DNA of 64,000 bases from Phymatolithon calcareum (taxonomy: Eukaryota; Rhodophyta; Florideophyceae; Hapalidiales): positions 4,526,001-4,590,000 of the forward strand of contig OZ345353.1 of assembly GCA_977006965.1 (NCBI GenBank), in the 5' to 3' direction. Positions 41,040 to 53,639 of the stretch are shown here, piece after piece. The first letter of the stretch is position 1, and the number at the start of each line of letters is the position of its first letter. The notes beneath the pieces were generated by a model, which was not told the origin of the DNA, did no database searches, and saw only the letters and a list, made by a program, of their open reading frames with translations. The position numbers were made by a program, and so were the translations under genes.

Positions 41040-41504
41040 CGGAGAACGCGAAATGCTACGGAGTACTTTTCTGTGGCATGTTTTGAAAAAGATTTACGTT
41101 TTAATTATTTTGGCCGTCTAGCGCGGCGAGAAAAGAGGAAAGAGAAGTCCCTCTCAATTCTTAAGCGTGCCGCTGCAGCGAAATCGGCAGAGAACAAATG
41201 GGCAGTATACATCGATACTATCCCCGAAACGTTTTTTACGTCAGCGAAAGCCAGGCGCCTAGAAGAATCTCGAGCGTGCAAAGGGAAGAAGTCTTATGAA
41301 GGCCTTCAAGTTAACGAGCGAAACCTGCAAAACATGAAAAATATTTTCGAGATTAGCTACAGAGCGAAAGCCAAATTAGGACAGAGCATTGGAACCCACC
41401 ACCAGCTCAGTCTTCAAGCCTATTTCTCACATGAAGGCTGCGAACGCTTTCCTTCAGTACTTTCAGATTCGTGCATTGAACGGCACAGTTATGGGCAAGG
41501 CTAA
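41040..41504 (+). CDS. N-terminal segment of tyrosine-recombinase-like gene, copy 2
   Basis: Identical to 1187-1651 except a Gly to Ser change in the EI(G/S)YR stretch (base 41355). The same absence of an early ATG and the same overlap with the following frame apply. Confidence 0.4.
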   Translation, partial: RRTRNATEYFSVACFEKDLRFNYFGRLARREKRKEKSLSILKRAAAAKSAENKWAVYIDTIPETFFTSAKARRLEESRACKGKKSYEGLQVNERNLQNMKNIFEISYRAKAKLGQSIGTHHQLSLQAYFSHEGCERFPSVLSDSCIERHSYGQG

Positions 41505-42483
41505 TCATCTAGGCACCCTGGCCAAGTATGCTGATATTTACTTTTCGAGTGCCTCCGGCGATTTTCAGAGAGAGCGCGGTGCTATCTCGGCTGTGGCAGA
41601 GTTCTTTCGCGGAGTCTCTCGGGCTCACAAGTTCGAAGCTCGAAAACAGGCGCGTAAGAGAAGGTACGCAGACATGCGTTTCCGAACTGGAAAGTATATT
41701 CTTCCGCAGGATTTTTCAAGGCTTCGAGAAGCCTCCAAGGATGCATGCAGGAGCATGATGAAGTTATCTCTCGGTCAAATCAGAGAAGACGGAAAGGCCA
41801 CTTGTCTGGAGAACCCTAAATTTCGGCAGAAATGGGATCTTAACGTCTTAGTCCTTCTTATGCTTTACGGTGGTGGTCAGCGACCTCAGGTGTTTACAAT
41901 TTTGGAACGCCCGGAGGATCTTGAAGTTTCGGATCTGCTCGAGCAATGCCGCCGCAACAAGTGCTTTGAGGTCAAGCTAGACAATGAGAAACGACCTCGA
42001 AGTATTGATTTGCCGCATGTGCTTCTACCTAAGACAATTTACAAAATGGTCTGTTTCCACATCGAACACATATTACAGGAGATTTATTTGCAGTTCAAAA
42101 TTGCCGATAGGGATGAAAGGCGTCGATTCTTACTTCTTGACACCCGCGACGGGGAGGTACTTCGGTCAGATAGTGTTTCGTCATCCTTTCGAAAATGGAT
42201 TAAGGACAAGGACCCGGATTTCGGAGATGTGACAACCATGACCTTGCTCGCCAGCTTTGCTACCATGATGGTGCAGAGGCAGAGACAAGGTAAGCTTCAT
42301 AGCCACTTATCTCAGGATGATTTCGTGATTTACCTGGCGAAACTGATGAACACGTCGGAGGAACAGCTGAAACAGACCTACATTACAAGTGAGCACCAGA
42401 GTTTCTCGACGTGCGCAACAATAGTAGCGGAAAGTCTCTTGAGCGACGAAGAATCAGGCACTGAATCAGAGTCTGAATTCTGA
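41431..42483 (+). CDS. Tyrosine-recombinase-like protein, copy 2
   Basis: The protein is identical to that of 1578-2630; the only change noticed (42138, C to T) is silent. Leu at the position expected for the HxxR arginine is shared, so that change predates the duplication. If both copies are real, the gene is present twice in the same orientation about 40 kb apart. Confidence 0.6.
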   Translation: MKAANAFLQYFQIRALNGTVMGKANHLGTLAKYADIYFSSASGDFQRERGAISAVAEFFRGVSRAHKFEARKQARKRRYADMRFRTGKYILPQDFSRLREASKDACRSMMKLSLGQIREDGKATCLENPKFRQKWDLNVLVLLMLYGGGQRPQVFTILERPEDLEVSDLLEQCRRNKCFEVKLDNEKRPRSIDLPHVLLPKTIYKMVCFHIEHILQEIYLQFKIADRDERRRFLLLDTRDGEVLRSDSVSSSFRKWIKDKDPDFGDVTTMTLLASFATMMVQRQRQGKLHSHLSQDDFVIYLAKLMNTSEEQLKQTYITSEHQSFSTCATIVAESLLSDEESGTESESEF

Positions 42484-42541
42484 ATATCTCATCGAGTAAG
42501 CATTATGCGAGTGCAGAAGTGATTCTCTCCTTTTTAGGTCT

Positions 42542-42793
42542 ATGATTCCATGTTTGAGAAAAACTCTGAATTCGTTCTTTAAAAGCACTAACCACAATTA
42601 TGTGCCACATGCGCTGATGCCGTCATTGGCGACTACACGAGTTAAAGAAGAATTCGATACAATCTTCGCAGCCTTGGAACAAATTTTTGAACAAGAAATA
42701 CTGTCAACTCTTCAGAAAAGAATAGCTCAGGAAGCATTGAGAAATTTCTTATCTCGCATGTCCGAAGCGCAGAATACTGATTCTCTTTTTTGA
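42542..42793 (+). CDS. Small ORF downstream of the recombinase gene, copy 2
   Basis: Identical to 2689-2940. The three clustered differences between copies (42892, 42895, 42950) fall just downstream of it. Confidence 0.35.
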   Translation: MIPCLRKTLNSFFKSTNHNYVPHALMPSLATTRVKEEFDTIFAALEQIFEQEILSTLQKRIAQEALRNFLSRMSEAQNTDSLF

Positions 42794-43222
42794 GCTCTAA
42801 TCTAGAGCAGAAGAAATAAATCAAGTTTCTGGGAGATATACTTGCATGGAGAAACTTCATCTGAAAAGGGATCAGGGTGTGTCTTTCACGCGATGCTAGC
42901 GTTTGCAAATGGGGAACGCCTTTTCTTCCTGGATGGCTTGTATGTAGGGTCAAATGCATCAAAATGTCGCTAATCGCGAGAGATGCGGACGAAGAAGTGT
43001 ACCACAGAGCTATATAATCCTCGAATTTTTGTACTTCAGTGGCATTTCGACACTTCTTTTACGCAAGGATGCTGGAACTGTCATCAAGATATGGGAAACT
43101 ACTGCAAAAGGCAGCTCTCAATTTGCAAAGAGAGCTTTAGCATATAGATACTTCACCGGTACTAACTTGATTGAGAACTCCAAATTTGCTTCAATGATCT
43201 ATAAGGAATTGGCATACTCGTG

Positions 43223-43573
43223 CGGTCCCCCCTTTTTTCTCTCTGAGATCCACTCTTTCTTCCTCCTTTTATATTCCCCAAATCTAATTTTAATCTACGA
43301 ACTCGTTTCTCGTAATTGCGTGTCGACTTCGACTTCGGCGTAAGTTACCAACAACCAGTAATCTGCTTTGTAATAGTTTGAATATGAGTCTTGTCCCCAC
43401 AATGCCTGTGCCTCTCAGCAGTGTTTGGCCCCTCTACATGGGGTCTGTGGCCATCCACAGAGATCATATTTCGGCCTATTTTCAATAAACCATCCAAGCA
43501 ATCATGCCATACAGAAAATCATTCAAACTAGACAAACGAACAAATTCCACGAGGGTTTCACAGAAACAACATT
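43223..43573 (+). repeat. Family D spacer fragment, copy 2
   Basis: Same as 3370-3720. Confidence 0.85.
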
Positions 43574-44462
43574 CTGGAGAGAGCATTGCGAAATTATGAG
43601 AAGGGCGATTACAGATATGCTTCGTATCGGTACCTGCACCCGGCGCATGCTGGAATAGGGATGTACGAACAATTCTGCTGCTATGCATACCGGGACCATC
43701 GCTCGGCTCGACGTCGTTTATAAAAGATCGGTTTGCTGCTCTTCGAATCTTGGTTACAAGCCATGTTACTGTAGTTGTGTGTGAAAGTGTTTCTTTCCAA
43801 TTGTGGTCGTTTTCAAAGCAATATTCTTTAATGAGTTGTGTCCAGACTATGAGCCGTAGTAGTGCACAATGTGGAGCGCAGCGACAGTCTGCATCGAATT
43901 TGGATTAAGTGTTAAAGTAAGACGAGGCATCGTACAGTCATGCTATTATGAGGAAAACTATGGACTGTATCATACATTGCGAATCCCCTTCGCAAGTTCG
44001 TACTAAATATCATGTTGACGTTGACCCGCTAACCGGACGTGAGACATTGAAACTCGCCGTTCATTCCAGTCCCTCCTCTTCTGGATAAATCTACACGAAA
44101 TCATCATGATAATGACTAGTATTATCATGTCCAGCATTTTTCATTTCTTTTGGCACGCACCGCTGTACATCCTTCAAAAGTACTATTTGAAAAAGGAAGA
44201 CTTCTCAGTGATCTTGACGATATCGGCAAGTCATCAAGCTGAAAAAGCAGAGCAATAGGCAAGTCTGTCGCTCTGGGTAAGAAGCCCTTCCCTTTACCTT
44301 ACTATTGTTTTACATCTGCTGAAGCATTCTTGATAATGGGGAGACTGCGGTTATCAGGAGCACACGTTCACGGCAACGCGAAGATATGAACTGGAAGTTT
44401 GGCAACTGGCACGGATGAAGCATGATTGCAATCTGCTGTGGAAGTCATCTCTTTCCTCTACA

Positions 44463-44490
44463 TATTTCAGACTCCCGGGAGTCTGAAATA
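44463..44490. repeat. Perfect 28-bp palindrome, copy 2
   Basis: Same as 4610-4637. Confidence 0.95.
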
Positions 44491-44969
44491 GTGGCCATTG
44501 TGCTGTAAAATCGACCACTACAATAAAAACTGCAAATTACGCAACTGTACACGTATTAGGTTTTTCAAGTCGATAATTCTCCCCTAATCTGAGTATGAAA
44601 TTCATATGACTCCGATCACGAAACAACTACTATCAGCAATTGGAGCAGAATAGGCTCTTTTCTACAGATATGTTTTCGGAAAATATCCAAATATCGAAGG
44701 GAGAGAATGTACAACGTTTGCACCTCCTCTTAGCCTTACTGTTAAGACGTAGTCTCAACGGGCCTTACGGTTCTTACCAAGAACGCCCATCAGGGACATT
44801 AAGGGAAGATCAATTTCTCTCCGGGAAATTTCCGGTTTAGAGGAACTATCTTGAAGAATCCAAATCTGTGATTCTCTAAATGCGGTCTCCCAAGATCATT
44901 TATTTTCTGTCTAGGCAAAAGATAGAATCATTATTGAAGTCCTAGACTCCCACAGAAGAAGATGATGCT

Positions 44970-45461
44970 TCACTGTAAATCATAATTGCCGTACATGAAA
45001 TCCATGGAAGGGATTGTTTTCCAGAGTTTGTAGGTTGCTTGCCCAATACCTTCAAAGTCTACCGGATACTCTCTACCTCTAATGTCCATTTCCGTCACGG
45101 TGTTCTTCTCGTCTTCTTCCTGGATTACATCTCTTTTACCACAGACTAGAACGTCGAGAAACGAATTTAAATCAATTTTTCTCGCGGAAATTTCCGGCTT
45201 AACGGAACCATCTTGAAGAACCCAAATCTCCGTTCGAGCCAGCTTGTACTTATGAGGAACGATAGAACATGTTGATAATCTGTAGGCACGACCATTGGAG
45301 TTCACGGGAGTTTTGGGCGGAGGCAAGACAACGAGTTCGGACGACGTGGAGCCTGGAACTCGTTGGTCATCATCAACAGAACAGACTTCGTGTTTAAAAT
45401 AGAACCCTGTGTCTTCTTCCGTCGTGGTTGACTGAAGCAAAGTAACATGTCGGGGTGCCAT
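44970..45461 (-). CDS. Hypothetical protein, 163 residues, copy 2
   Basis: The protein is identical to 5117-5608. A change at 45528 lies upstream of the ATG. Confidence 0.4.
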   Translation of the reverse strand: MAPRHVTLLQSTTTEEDTGFYFKHEVCSVDDDQRVPGSTSSELVVLPPPKTPVNSNGRAYRLSTCSIVPHKYKLARTEIWVLQDGSVKPEISARKIDLNSFLDVLVCGKRDVIQEEDEKNTVTEMDIRGREYPVDFEGIGQATYKLWKTIPSMDFMYGNYDLQ

Positions 45462-45703
45462 CGAAGAGCGTCTTGGTGGATGATAGAATGTTCGGAGAGC
45501 ACTTGAGAAGACAACGAGATCTTCGCACCGGGATAGAACAAAGCATACAATCTGCACTTTATAACGAGCATGACGCAGCGCACACCTGTAATTTCTCTAC
45601 TATGAGACTTCGTTTGTGTGGGGTTGGATCTGGAAGCCTGCATATGTATTCTGGCCACTCTCTCAAACGTTGAGCCGTGCAGCCTTACTGCTCGCTCGGA
45701 ATT

Positions 45704-46268
45704 ATGGACGAACGAATCATAGAAATAATTCAAATGACTGGAACAAACGCACATGCGAATTACTTGATGCGTGCAACGATTGCGCGCCTTTACAATAGCC
45801 GCGTTTTACAAATTTGAAGGACTTTATGAAATACAAAAAAGAAGCAAAAGCTGGAGAAAATCAGTACAGATGAGAACACTTATGATATTCGCAACTCTGA
45901 CAATGTACCTGAGGACGCCTACGAAGAAGAAAAAACGTTAACGGTTTACTAGGAGCGGTGAAGAGTTCAAGAATCGTCAGCACCTGGCGGATGAATCAGC
46001 AGATTATCGGACCAAGATTTACGACGACATATTCATTCATACCAGTAGCTCTGTTTTCAAGGAAGACATGTTTGAAGCCGTTGAAAAAAACGACAAAGAA
46101 ACATGGAAAATTCATCTATATCTGAGACGTGCGCACATTTCAGGGTCCGTGGAGGAAGCATCAGCCGCACTGAATTCCATGTCACACGTCCTCCAAAGAG
46201 CATTGCTCAACTCAAATACAGCTCCGCCAATGAGGCAGTACATTCCATGTCTTCCAAATTCTATTTGA
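45704..46268 (+). pseudogene. Possible broken gene in three frames, copy 2
   Basis: Same as 5851-6415; same stops and frame changes. Confidence 0.25.
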
Positions 46269-46771
46269 GATTTGATATGTCTGCGAAGTAATGGAAGCTC
46301 AATGCTCTGTTTTTGAACCGTTATGTTACACAAATATGCATTTAATACACCAATCACTCCTGCACTACATGAGGGCAGTGCACAATGTTTTACTAAATGT
46401 TTTGAGTTGGTGCTGATTTCAGCGAGTCCACCATTCGGCGATTCCAGCTTGCTTTCTCAGCACTCTGACTGCACGTAGCACTTGGGAAGCAATACCTTTC
46501 TCCATCAAACTCCACGTTGAATACTATGGGAGAGTTTGGAGGCAATTTTTTAAAATTTGTTCTTCGTTTTTTCAGACTCCGCAATAATCCGATCAAGCAC
46601 TGTATTCTCATTCTGTTTCTTAGAATTCGTACAGGGAGAGAGCACGGCAGCATTTTGGTCCGACAATTATATGGTTAATTTGAGACAAAATTCTAGTGTT
46701 CTTCCCCGGTATACAGCATTTTATATAGTTTCGAAGAATTCCATCCTGCTCAGAATGACAAGGCCGAGATA

Positions 46772-47822
46772 TTACACCGTATGGCGAAGGTAGGAACACT
46801 TCCCCAGCCAGACGGACTGCCCAGCCGTGCTCAGCGCCTGAAGCATATCGCGTACATGGATCATGTGTTCTTCGAAATTATTGGAGTGTATTAGGCCATT
46901 GTCGATGTAGGCGAGGCACAAGTTCCATTTCAAGCCAGCTATAAGTACATCTACGGTACGCCAGTACGTTTTCGGTGCATTACGAAGACCGAGTGGCATC
47001 CGTTTCCATTGAAACGTGCTATCATTAGATTTGAATGTCGTCTTGGACAATCGGAATTTTCCAAAACCTGGAGTTACGGTCGAGCTTGGAAACGAATTTG
47101 GCAGTACCAAGGCCTTCGAGGCAGTCCTCCATTCGGGGCATCAGATAGCTGTCCTTGATGTTCATTTCGTTAAAGCGCCTGTAATGAACCCAAAATCTTC
47201 GTGAACCATCGGGATTGGGAACAAGTTGAATGTAACAAGCCGAGAAAGGTCGGAACCCTCAGACAAGGGTCTTTGTCTAGAAGATCATCGACAGTTTCCT
47301 GGATTATCTTCTGTGTCTCAGGGCCGAGTCTGCGAGAATGACGGACGAAGCCGGGGGCTAAATTGATGTGATGCTATGTCACATTAACACGACCCAAGTC
47401 TCCACTCTTCATTGAGCCGAACGGCGGTAGCTTGGCCAGGACATTGTCTTGTTGGGCGCGATATGTTCAGAGAGATCGACTTCCTTCTGTGTAAATGGTT
47501 TTTCCGGAGTTTCGCAGGTAAGAACAACTAGGTTTCTCAAGACCGCGGACATTTGGCCCTCTGCGCCTTCGAATTTAAAGACGTGAACATCGGCGTTGAA
47601 CGGCGCCTTCACGGCATTTCCGAAGCATGACTTTCGGGAGAACGACATGTGACTCGGAGAAGTTGGAAACATTGACATGATCGCGGGCGTCGGACCGGAT
47701 TTCAGCAAAGTCATTAGCCATAGTTGTCTTGTAAGTATCGTACGTGGTGACCGAAACCTCGAGCTCAAATGTCGTAGATGAATGTAATCCAGGCGGTATA
47801 TTCCTCGAAAGACGGCTTGCAT
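46772..47822 (-). pseudogene. Ty3/gypsy pol fragment with YIDN active site, copy 2
   Basis: Same as 6919-7969, including the Asn in place of the second catalytic Asp. Confidence 0.8.
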
Positions 47823-48312
47823 ATTCTTGCCTCATGTGCCGAGTACTCTTGAGATTATGTTGCTCTCTAGAGCTTCCTGTGCGCGGAGATTGCTACTCGT
47901 CAGGTCTGCGAACGGAAAAGATACTCTGTCATGGCCAGACGAGCGCTCAACATAGTCTTAGGCATGTCGAGGGTGTGAACCATTTTCCGTGTAGTCCGAT
48001 GTTTCCGAGAACCATCAATCGATTCTGTGTAGCATCTATTCTATAAATCGTAGAAGTTTCCTTTAAACCGTTCTAAGAGATGTATATTCCCAAGTATGTA
48101 GTTTCAGAATCAGTCTCGATTTATTTTCTTGCGAGAACAAATTTGAACCTTTCGTTTATGACGAAACTCTTCCCGGCAGTAGGATTTCAAACAATTTCGG
48201 TATACGTGGCCAGTCTGAGGCTATGTGCCGGAGCAATTGAAGAACTTTTGTATGACGTCATCCGGGAGAAAATTGAACCTTCCTTTTCAATATTATCCTC
48301 GGTGAGTATTTC

Positions 48313-49001
48313 GGACCCGGTGCATAATTTGAACTTATTGCACTTCCGCGAATACTTCGGTCAAAGAGGATGGAATAAGGGACTGAACATTAACTCGAAC
48401 TCTCGTATAGAGAGAAACTGGAGTCAAGGACATGTTAAAAAAGGAATGCAGTAAGTTAGAATTAATTGGGAAGCTTCTACCGTTATTCACAGTGAGTCTT
48501 GGTGCCTTCTTGGAACATCCATGAAGATATTATATATCGACGATGATAGCGGGGATCCATGTGGCACCACTCTGTTTTTTAGAAACCGTTTTTTCGATCG
48601 TCCTCAGGGGTATAGATCATGCTAGGTTGGAGAATGTACATAATCAAAGAGAAAATTGCTGCCAAAATCCTCTTCATGAGTAGTCGAGATAGAACATATC
48701 TTGCCATGGGCGTGAAAAGCCTTCGATGGATCGAGAAGGGCAAGGTTCGTATTAAAACTTTTGATTGCCGTAATGGTGTGTAATACGACATCCGGCATCT
48801 AAATCGCTTTCTGAACGCAGTTTGGATCCTGTTGAAGCTATATTGTTTTTTCGGGATTTTATCCAGTACAATCTGGATGATTTTCCTTGCATGCGATAGA
48901 AGGGCTACCGATCTGTAGCTTGCAAGGTCTCTTGTGTCGCCGTGCTTGTAGAACGGGAGAATTATAATCAAGTTCCAGAGGCTGGTGGTTTCCTCAAGCA
49001 A
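48313..49001 (-). pseudogene. LINE reverse transcriptase fragment, copy 2
   Basis: Same as 8460-9148 with one change at 48328. Confidence 0.75.
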
Positions 49002-49322
49002 ATACTCTCCGACTTTACTGAAGAAGTAGAAGAAAGTAGATTTTTATTTAAACTTTCCAGAGTATCTTATGTCGCTCCGAGCAAATTTTCGAGTGCCAAG
49101 AAATTGGGAATAATTCTGTCCTCGGAAGTGTTTCCATGTGAGTGTTCTACAGTTAGGTGCTCTACAGGAACCAAACTTATGTCCCCTGAACGGCCTCGAG
49201 GGAGAAAAAGAGTTCACGCTTCTGTGTCCATTTGCAGAGAATGCTTACTTTTCTTTCTGGGTATGAGGATTTTCTATAACTTGGAACATTTCCATACGAC
49301 GGTAGTATGGTCTAGCTCCCCA

Positions 49323-50626
49323 TAGAAGGCCAGCAGTATCGCGCATATCCTTATTAGAGTTTCTGGACACCGTCCAATAACTCTTAGGAACATCCTCCCG
49401 GAGATGCACCGCTTGCCGGAGAACCGGATTGCCGTAGTTTTATCGGTGCGAATTATTCCCTGCTACGAGAAACGACTTTGAAGAGTGGGTGGTCAACAAG
49501 AAAAGACGGCCGCCAACTCGAGAGGCTCACCAGTCTAGCCTCCGCCGAGAAATCAGATATCGCGCGAGTCCTTGTGGGAAAATGAGAGCCGGTGTACTAA
49601 AAGCTCTTGACGCTGTTCGCTGCTTTACGCGCGGTTCATGTCTCAGTTCAGGCACGATTCGAAGTGCGTGCCTTCGTGTAAACGCGTCTGCAAGCTTGCG
49701 ATGCGTTCGGTGGAGATCATGGTTTCTTCTGCGTGCTGCTTGGTAGAGAGATTTCGTTCGGCGACGCTCGGACTCTTAAGCAGTTTCTGGCAACTGTACG
49801 GCCCCGTAAGACTGTCGCCAAATCTTTCGACTCCGCGCTGCGTGCAGCCACGTTTTCAGCAGCCGCCGGGTGCACGCCCCTGTGAATATGACGAACAGAG
49901 TCTCGCCTTGTTGCAGCGCGGCGCAGCCTGTCTCAAACTTTTTAGAGGGTGGCACAAAAAACGTGCAGAAGGCGTTCTTGGCCCGGTCGTAAAACGCCAA
50001 AAGGTTCTTCCAGGCGGGTACCGGTTCTGGCGCCCATGCGCTGTCCGGTGACCTAGACTGTCGCGGGAGCGTCCTAGAGCGCGGCGGATTCTCGAATGCC
50101 GCTACTTCCGTCTCGAGACGGTTCTGAAAGACCTGGCCGGGCATCGTGATCTTTCGTGCTGCGCCGCTCCTCGAATGCCCGCGGTTGCGGCTCTAAGACA
50201 TTCATTAGCGATGTCGATTAACGCCCGGATGTCTTCGATCGTGGTCGCTGTCCTGCTGCGGCCGGATGTGTCCCCGCGACATAATAGCTGCCTTGTTTAG
50301 ACTTGCATGCCATCATCGGTGGTCTGCACGAAGTGTATGATCTCAAGAGGTAGATTATGCCAGGATTCTGAAAAGAGCGCCATAACTCCTCACCGTCTCT
50401 AGCCTTCCTGCTCCGAAAAGGGAGTTCCTCGAAATGGTAGTAAATATTCGATCAGATCGAGAAAAGTGCACTACAAATAGAATCCCCGAATGAGTGATCC
50501 GAGTAATATTTTTCCGCATATTACTTGAGCATTACATTAATCAGTGAGGATACCAAACAAGTCAGAGATCGCAAAACAATTTCATCTTGAGGCCTCGCTC
50601 TTGAAAAACTGAGACGGATAGAAGTG
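49323..50626 (-). pseudogene. Degraded F-box-like gene unit, copy 2
   Basis: Same as 9470-10773; the 122-residue frame lies at 49776-50144. One change (49467) lies in the CTAC(T/G)AGAAACG motif. Confidence 0.5.
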
Positions 50627-51335
50627 TTAAATATACGTCGAGACACGGAGACTCTGCGTCTCAAGGCCCTGCAGTCGTATTGCACGCAGCAACAGCGGCG
50701 CTTTTGTCGCACACGCGCACCACAGCGACACGGAAGTGTACCACGTACATTTGCTACCTAACCCTGGGTTGCTTCTTTGTCCAACCCTGGACTCGACCGT
50801 GAGGGACTCAGTTCAACGAGATTTGAGTAAAGATTATGTCGTGTTTACTTCCTTACTGATTGACCTCGCCCGGTCCCCCCCTTCTTCTCCCCCTGAGATC
50901 CACTACTCTTCCCCCTTTTAAATTCCCCAAATCTAATGTTAATCTCCCAACTCGTTTCTGGTAATTGCGTGTCGACCTCGACTGCTGCGTATATTACCAA
51001 CAGCCAGTAATAAGCTTTGTAATATTTTGAATACGAGTCTTGTCCCCACAATGCGTGTGCCTCTCAGCAGTGTGTGGCCGCTCTACACGGGTCTGCGGCC
51101 CCTCCACATGGGGTTTTTGGCTCTTCTTCAGGGATCCTCCACAGCGGTCTGTGGCCCCGGCACACGGGTCTGTGGCCCCTCCACATGGAGTTTGTGGCCC
51201 TTCTTCAGGGATCCTCCACAGGGGTCTGTGGCCCCTCCACAGAGATCATGTTTCGACTTACTTTCAATACACTATCAAAGCAACCATGCCATACAGGAAA
51301 ACAATCAAACAATACAAACAAACAAATACGACGAG
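50627..51335 (+). repeat. Family D unit, truncated after the hairpin array
   Basis: Spacer 1 (50627-51058) equals copy 1. The hairpin array (51063-51245) has two more units than copy 1 (11210-11335). Spacer 2 is more like the 13.8 kb version (TTTCGACTTACTTTCAATAC) and breaks off near 51335, before any 64-bp array. Confidence 0.85.
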
Positions 51336-52129
51336 GAGTTCACATCATCAACCAGATTATGTGTCGCAATTATATTAGCATTTTCCAGAACAAAGCGCTA
51401 TTCACTGCTCACGTGTTCCATTCATGCCGAGATGTCGAGGACGGCGACCAAGTCCTTCGTTCTTCCACTGTCCTCCTCCTCTGCAGATCTTTATAGAACG
51501 AGAAATCCTGAAAGCTCCTACCAGAAAGCGGCTAAGCTTGGACGGAGGGAAGATCGAATTGCTGGAAGTTGACCTGAAGTAATTTACAGACATATTCTTT
51601 GAGCTACTGACAGCCTGCGGCAGATGCAGTTGCTTGGACCATCAAAACCCTGCCAGTAATTAATTTTTTCCGCTCAGGTGTCTTGCCGCTTAGGCAGCAA
51701 ATGCAGCATGTAAGCACCATTCAATACTGCACCGCGTGATCGTCCACCAATTCTCCGCTGAATTTTCAATGCGCGAACAGACTATTGTTGCGAATGAACA
51801 TTCTCCGATCCATAGAGAGGATGTGTTTTGCACAGTCTTGGTATGTTTTGCGTTAGCCCGCGCAGAGCGTTTCGGAAACAGGGTCGGAACAGCTAACGTT
51901 TTACTTCGGCCGTCCGTGCTTTCGTCCATGAAATTTCAATTTTTAAAATATCATTTTCAAGTTAGGAGTAGAAAATTCTCATTCGGACATACTTTCTTCG
52001 TATATACGCTGCACAGTGTCCAGATGAGAAACCGAAAATTTTAATTTTCGAAAAACTATATTCAAGTTTTGGAAACAACTTCTGATCTGGACAGAATTTT
52101 CTTCGTATATACTCCGTAAAGTTTCCCGA
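51336..52129. other. No intact gene; short duplicated AT-rich block
   Basis: 51960-52170 contains two related pieces with GAGAAAC(C/T)GAAAAT and TTCTTCGTATATAC, a degenerate tandem of about 100 bp continuing the family C tail read on the minus strand. The rest holds nothing recognised. Confidence 0.4.
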
Positions 52130-52850
52130 TGAGAAACTGAAAATAATATCAGTATCATATTTTGAGAAGAAATTCTCTGGCCGCATTATGACATCAATGT
52201 TAACTTGAGATTTTTCTGCATTGGTTCTGTCATTTTAAATGTAAGATGGGTGTCACACTGCATGACGTGCTGTGCTCGGGGCCACACACCCAATGGCAGA
52301 TTGTGTGGGTGGGCACACATCCCATGGCATGTTCTGTGGGGGGACCATACACCCCATGCGAGGTTGTGTGGTTGGCCACACCCCATGACAGGTTGTTTGG
52401 TCAGGCCACATCCCATATCTGGCTTCGTGTTGGCGAAGAGGGACGGCGAATGGAACTGTCGGTCGATTGGACGGGCGATGCGCATGGAATGCAGGACGAT
52501 GAGATTAGAACAGGCCAATGCATTCGCGCCTGGATCAAAAGCTGCTGCACCATATTTGAGTACATGTTCTACCAGAGGGGAAGGGTATGTGCTGTAGTTT
52601 TGAATGTAAGCAATATATCTGGAAACTTGACCAATACTCCGTTATGGTCTACTCTAACTCCATCGATACGTCTTCCGAAAAGAAATATTTCTTCGCATTT
52701 TCCAGTACAAAACGCAATTCACTGGTCCCGTGGCCCAGACATACCGAGATGTCGGGGGATGGGGACCATAACCTTCGTACTTTGACTGTCCTCCTCATCA
52801 GTAGGGGCGCTGTCCATAATGTTGAGCATGATCGGGAACTCAAATGCTTC
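52130..52850 (-). pseudogene. Family C remnant, minus strand
   Basis: On the minus strand, 52690-52649 encodes LENAKKYFFSEDVSMELE, matching the C-terminus of the charged-helix protein. The conserved 3' region (52640-52440), hairpin units (52430-52290) and tail (52290-52130) follow. Upstream of about 52700 no further coding similarity was seen, so only the last residues and the 3' region remain. Confidence 0.8.
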
Positions 52851-53250
52851 TGACTCTCTGATTACAGTAGTGAACTGTAGTGTCACCGATATTAATGTGC
52901 ATCAGTACGGGAGTAACTTTGAAATTGCTTCAGAAGATGCGCTACTAACTCTTAAATAAAATTCTACCTTTCTTCATCTTCCCATATTCTACGCACTACT
53001 ACATGTCTTGGTGCACTTCAAGTTCTGTAAAGTGCTTTGCAAAAGTGGATTAGTACGTAGAAAAGACACTTGTACTCAACCTCACCATCATACTCATGGG
53101 ACTATCGATTTATCATCATTATCATGTATTGCGCCTCTGGTAGGTATGAAGGAAGTAGGGAAAACAACGTACCACGAAGCGAACGACCGACACTCCTCAT
53201 ATGGACGCTCTGCACATGCGTTACTAAATTGTAAATAGAAATTTTCATTC
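52851..53250. other. No gene recognised
   Basis: Nothing was supported between the minus-strand family C remnant and the long hairpin. Confidence 0.4.
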
Positions 53251-53358
53251 AAACCCACATCTGTATCCAGAAGAGGAGGAGGAAGAAAAATATATCTTCA
53301 TTAAATGAAGATTTATTCTTCGTCCTGTTCCTCTTCTTCTTGATACGGATGTGGGTTT
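53251..53358. repeat. Long imperfect inverted repeat (108 bp hairpin)
   Basis: The left arm starts AAACCCACATCTGTATC and continues purine-rich to ATCTTCATT. The right arm ends GATACGGATGTGGGTTT. The arms pair over about 50 nt with few mismatches and almost no loop. It could be a MITE-like foldback element or a hairpin RNA precursor. Confidence 0.85.
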
Positions 53359-53639
53359 CTGCGATAAGTTCAAAACAGCTAACAAACGACTGCCCTCCAA
53401 ACTCAGTCATTGCCTTTATCACCCGAGGCTTCCACCTTTACATCGACTCGTGGGGTGCGTCTCGTGTAGTCTTCTGTAGCAGTATCTACCGTTTAAAGTG
53501 CAGTTCTGGGTTCATGAGTAAAAAAAGTAAATCGATTCTTCGGCAAGCGTCACGTGCACGTGACACTGGCCGGTTTTGCAATTGCGAACGTCACGCATAT
53601 CTCCCTGTTCCTCAGCTCTGGGTCGCGGGAGTAAATCAA

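Larger units (their letters stand above)
39854..51185. repeat. Segmental duplication, copy 2
   Basis: It equals 1-11332 with ten base changes seen by eye. The right end is inside the hairpin array: copy 2 continues into extra hairpin units and a spacer that diverges at about 51335, while copy 1 continues into a full D unit. Confidence 0.97.

Noticed and set aside
1-51185. Reading the 11.3 kb direct repeats as giant LTRs of a 51 kb element
   Set aside because: No polypurine tract, primer-binding site or TG...CA ends were seen at the right boundary, which falls in a hairpin array. The left boundary is not visible.
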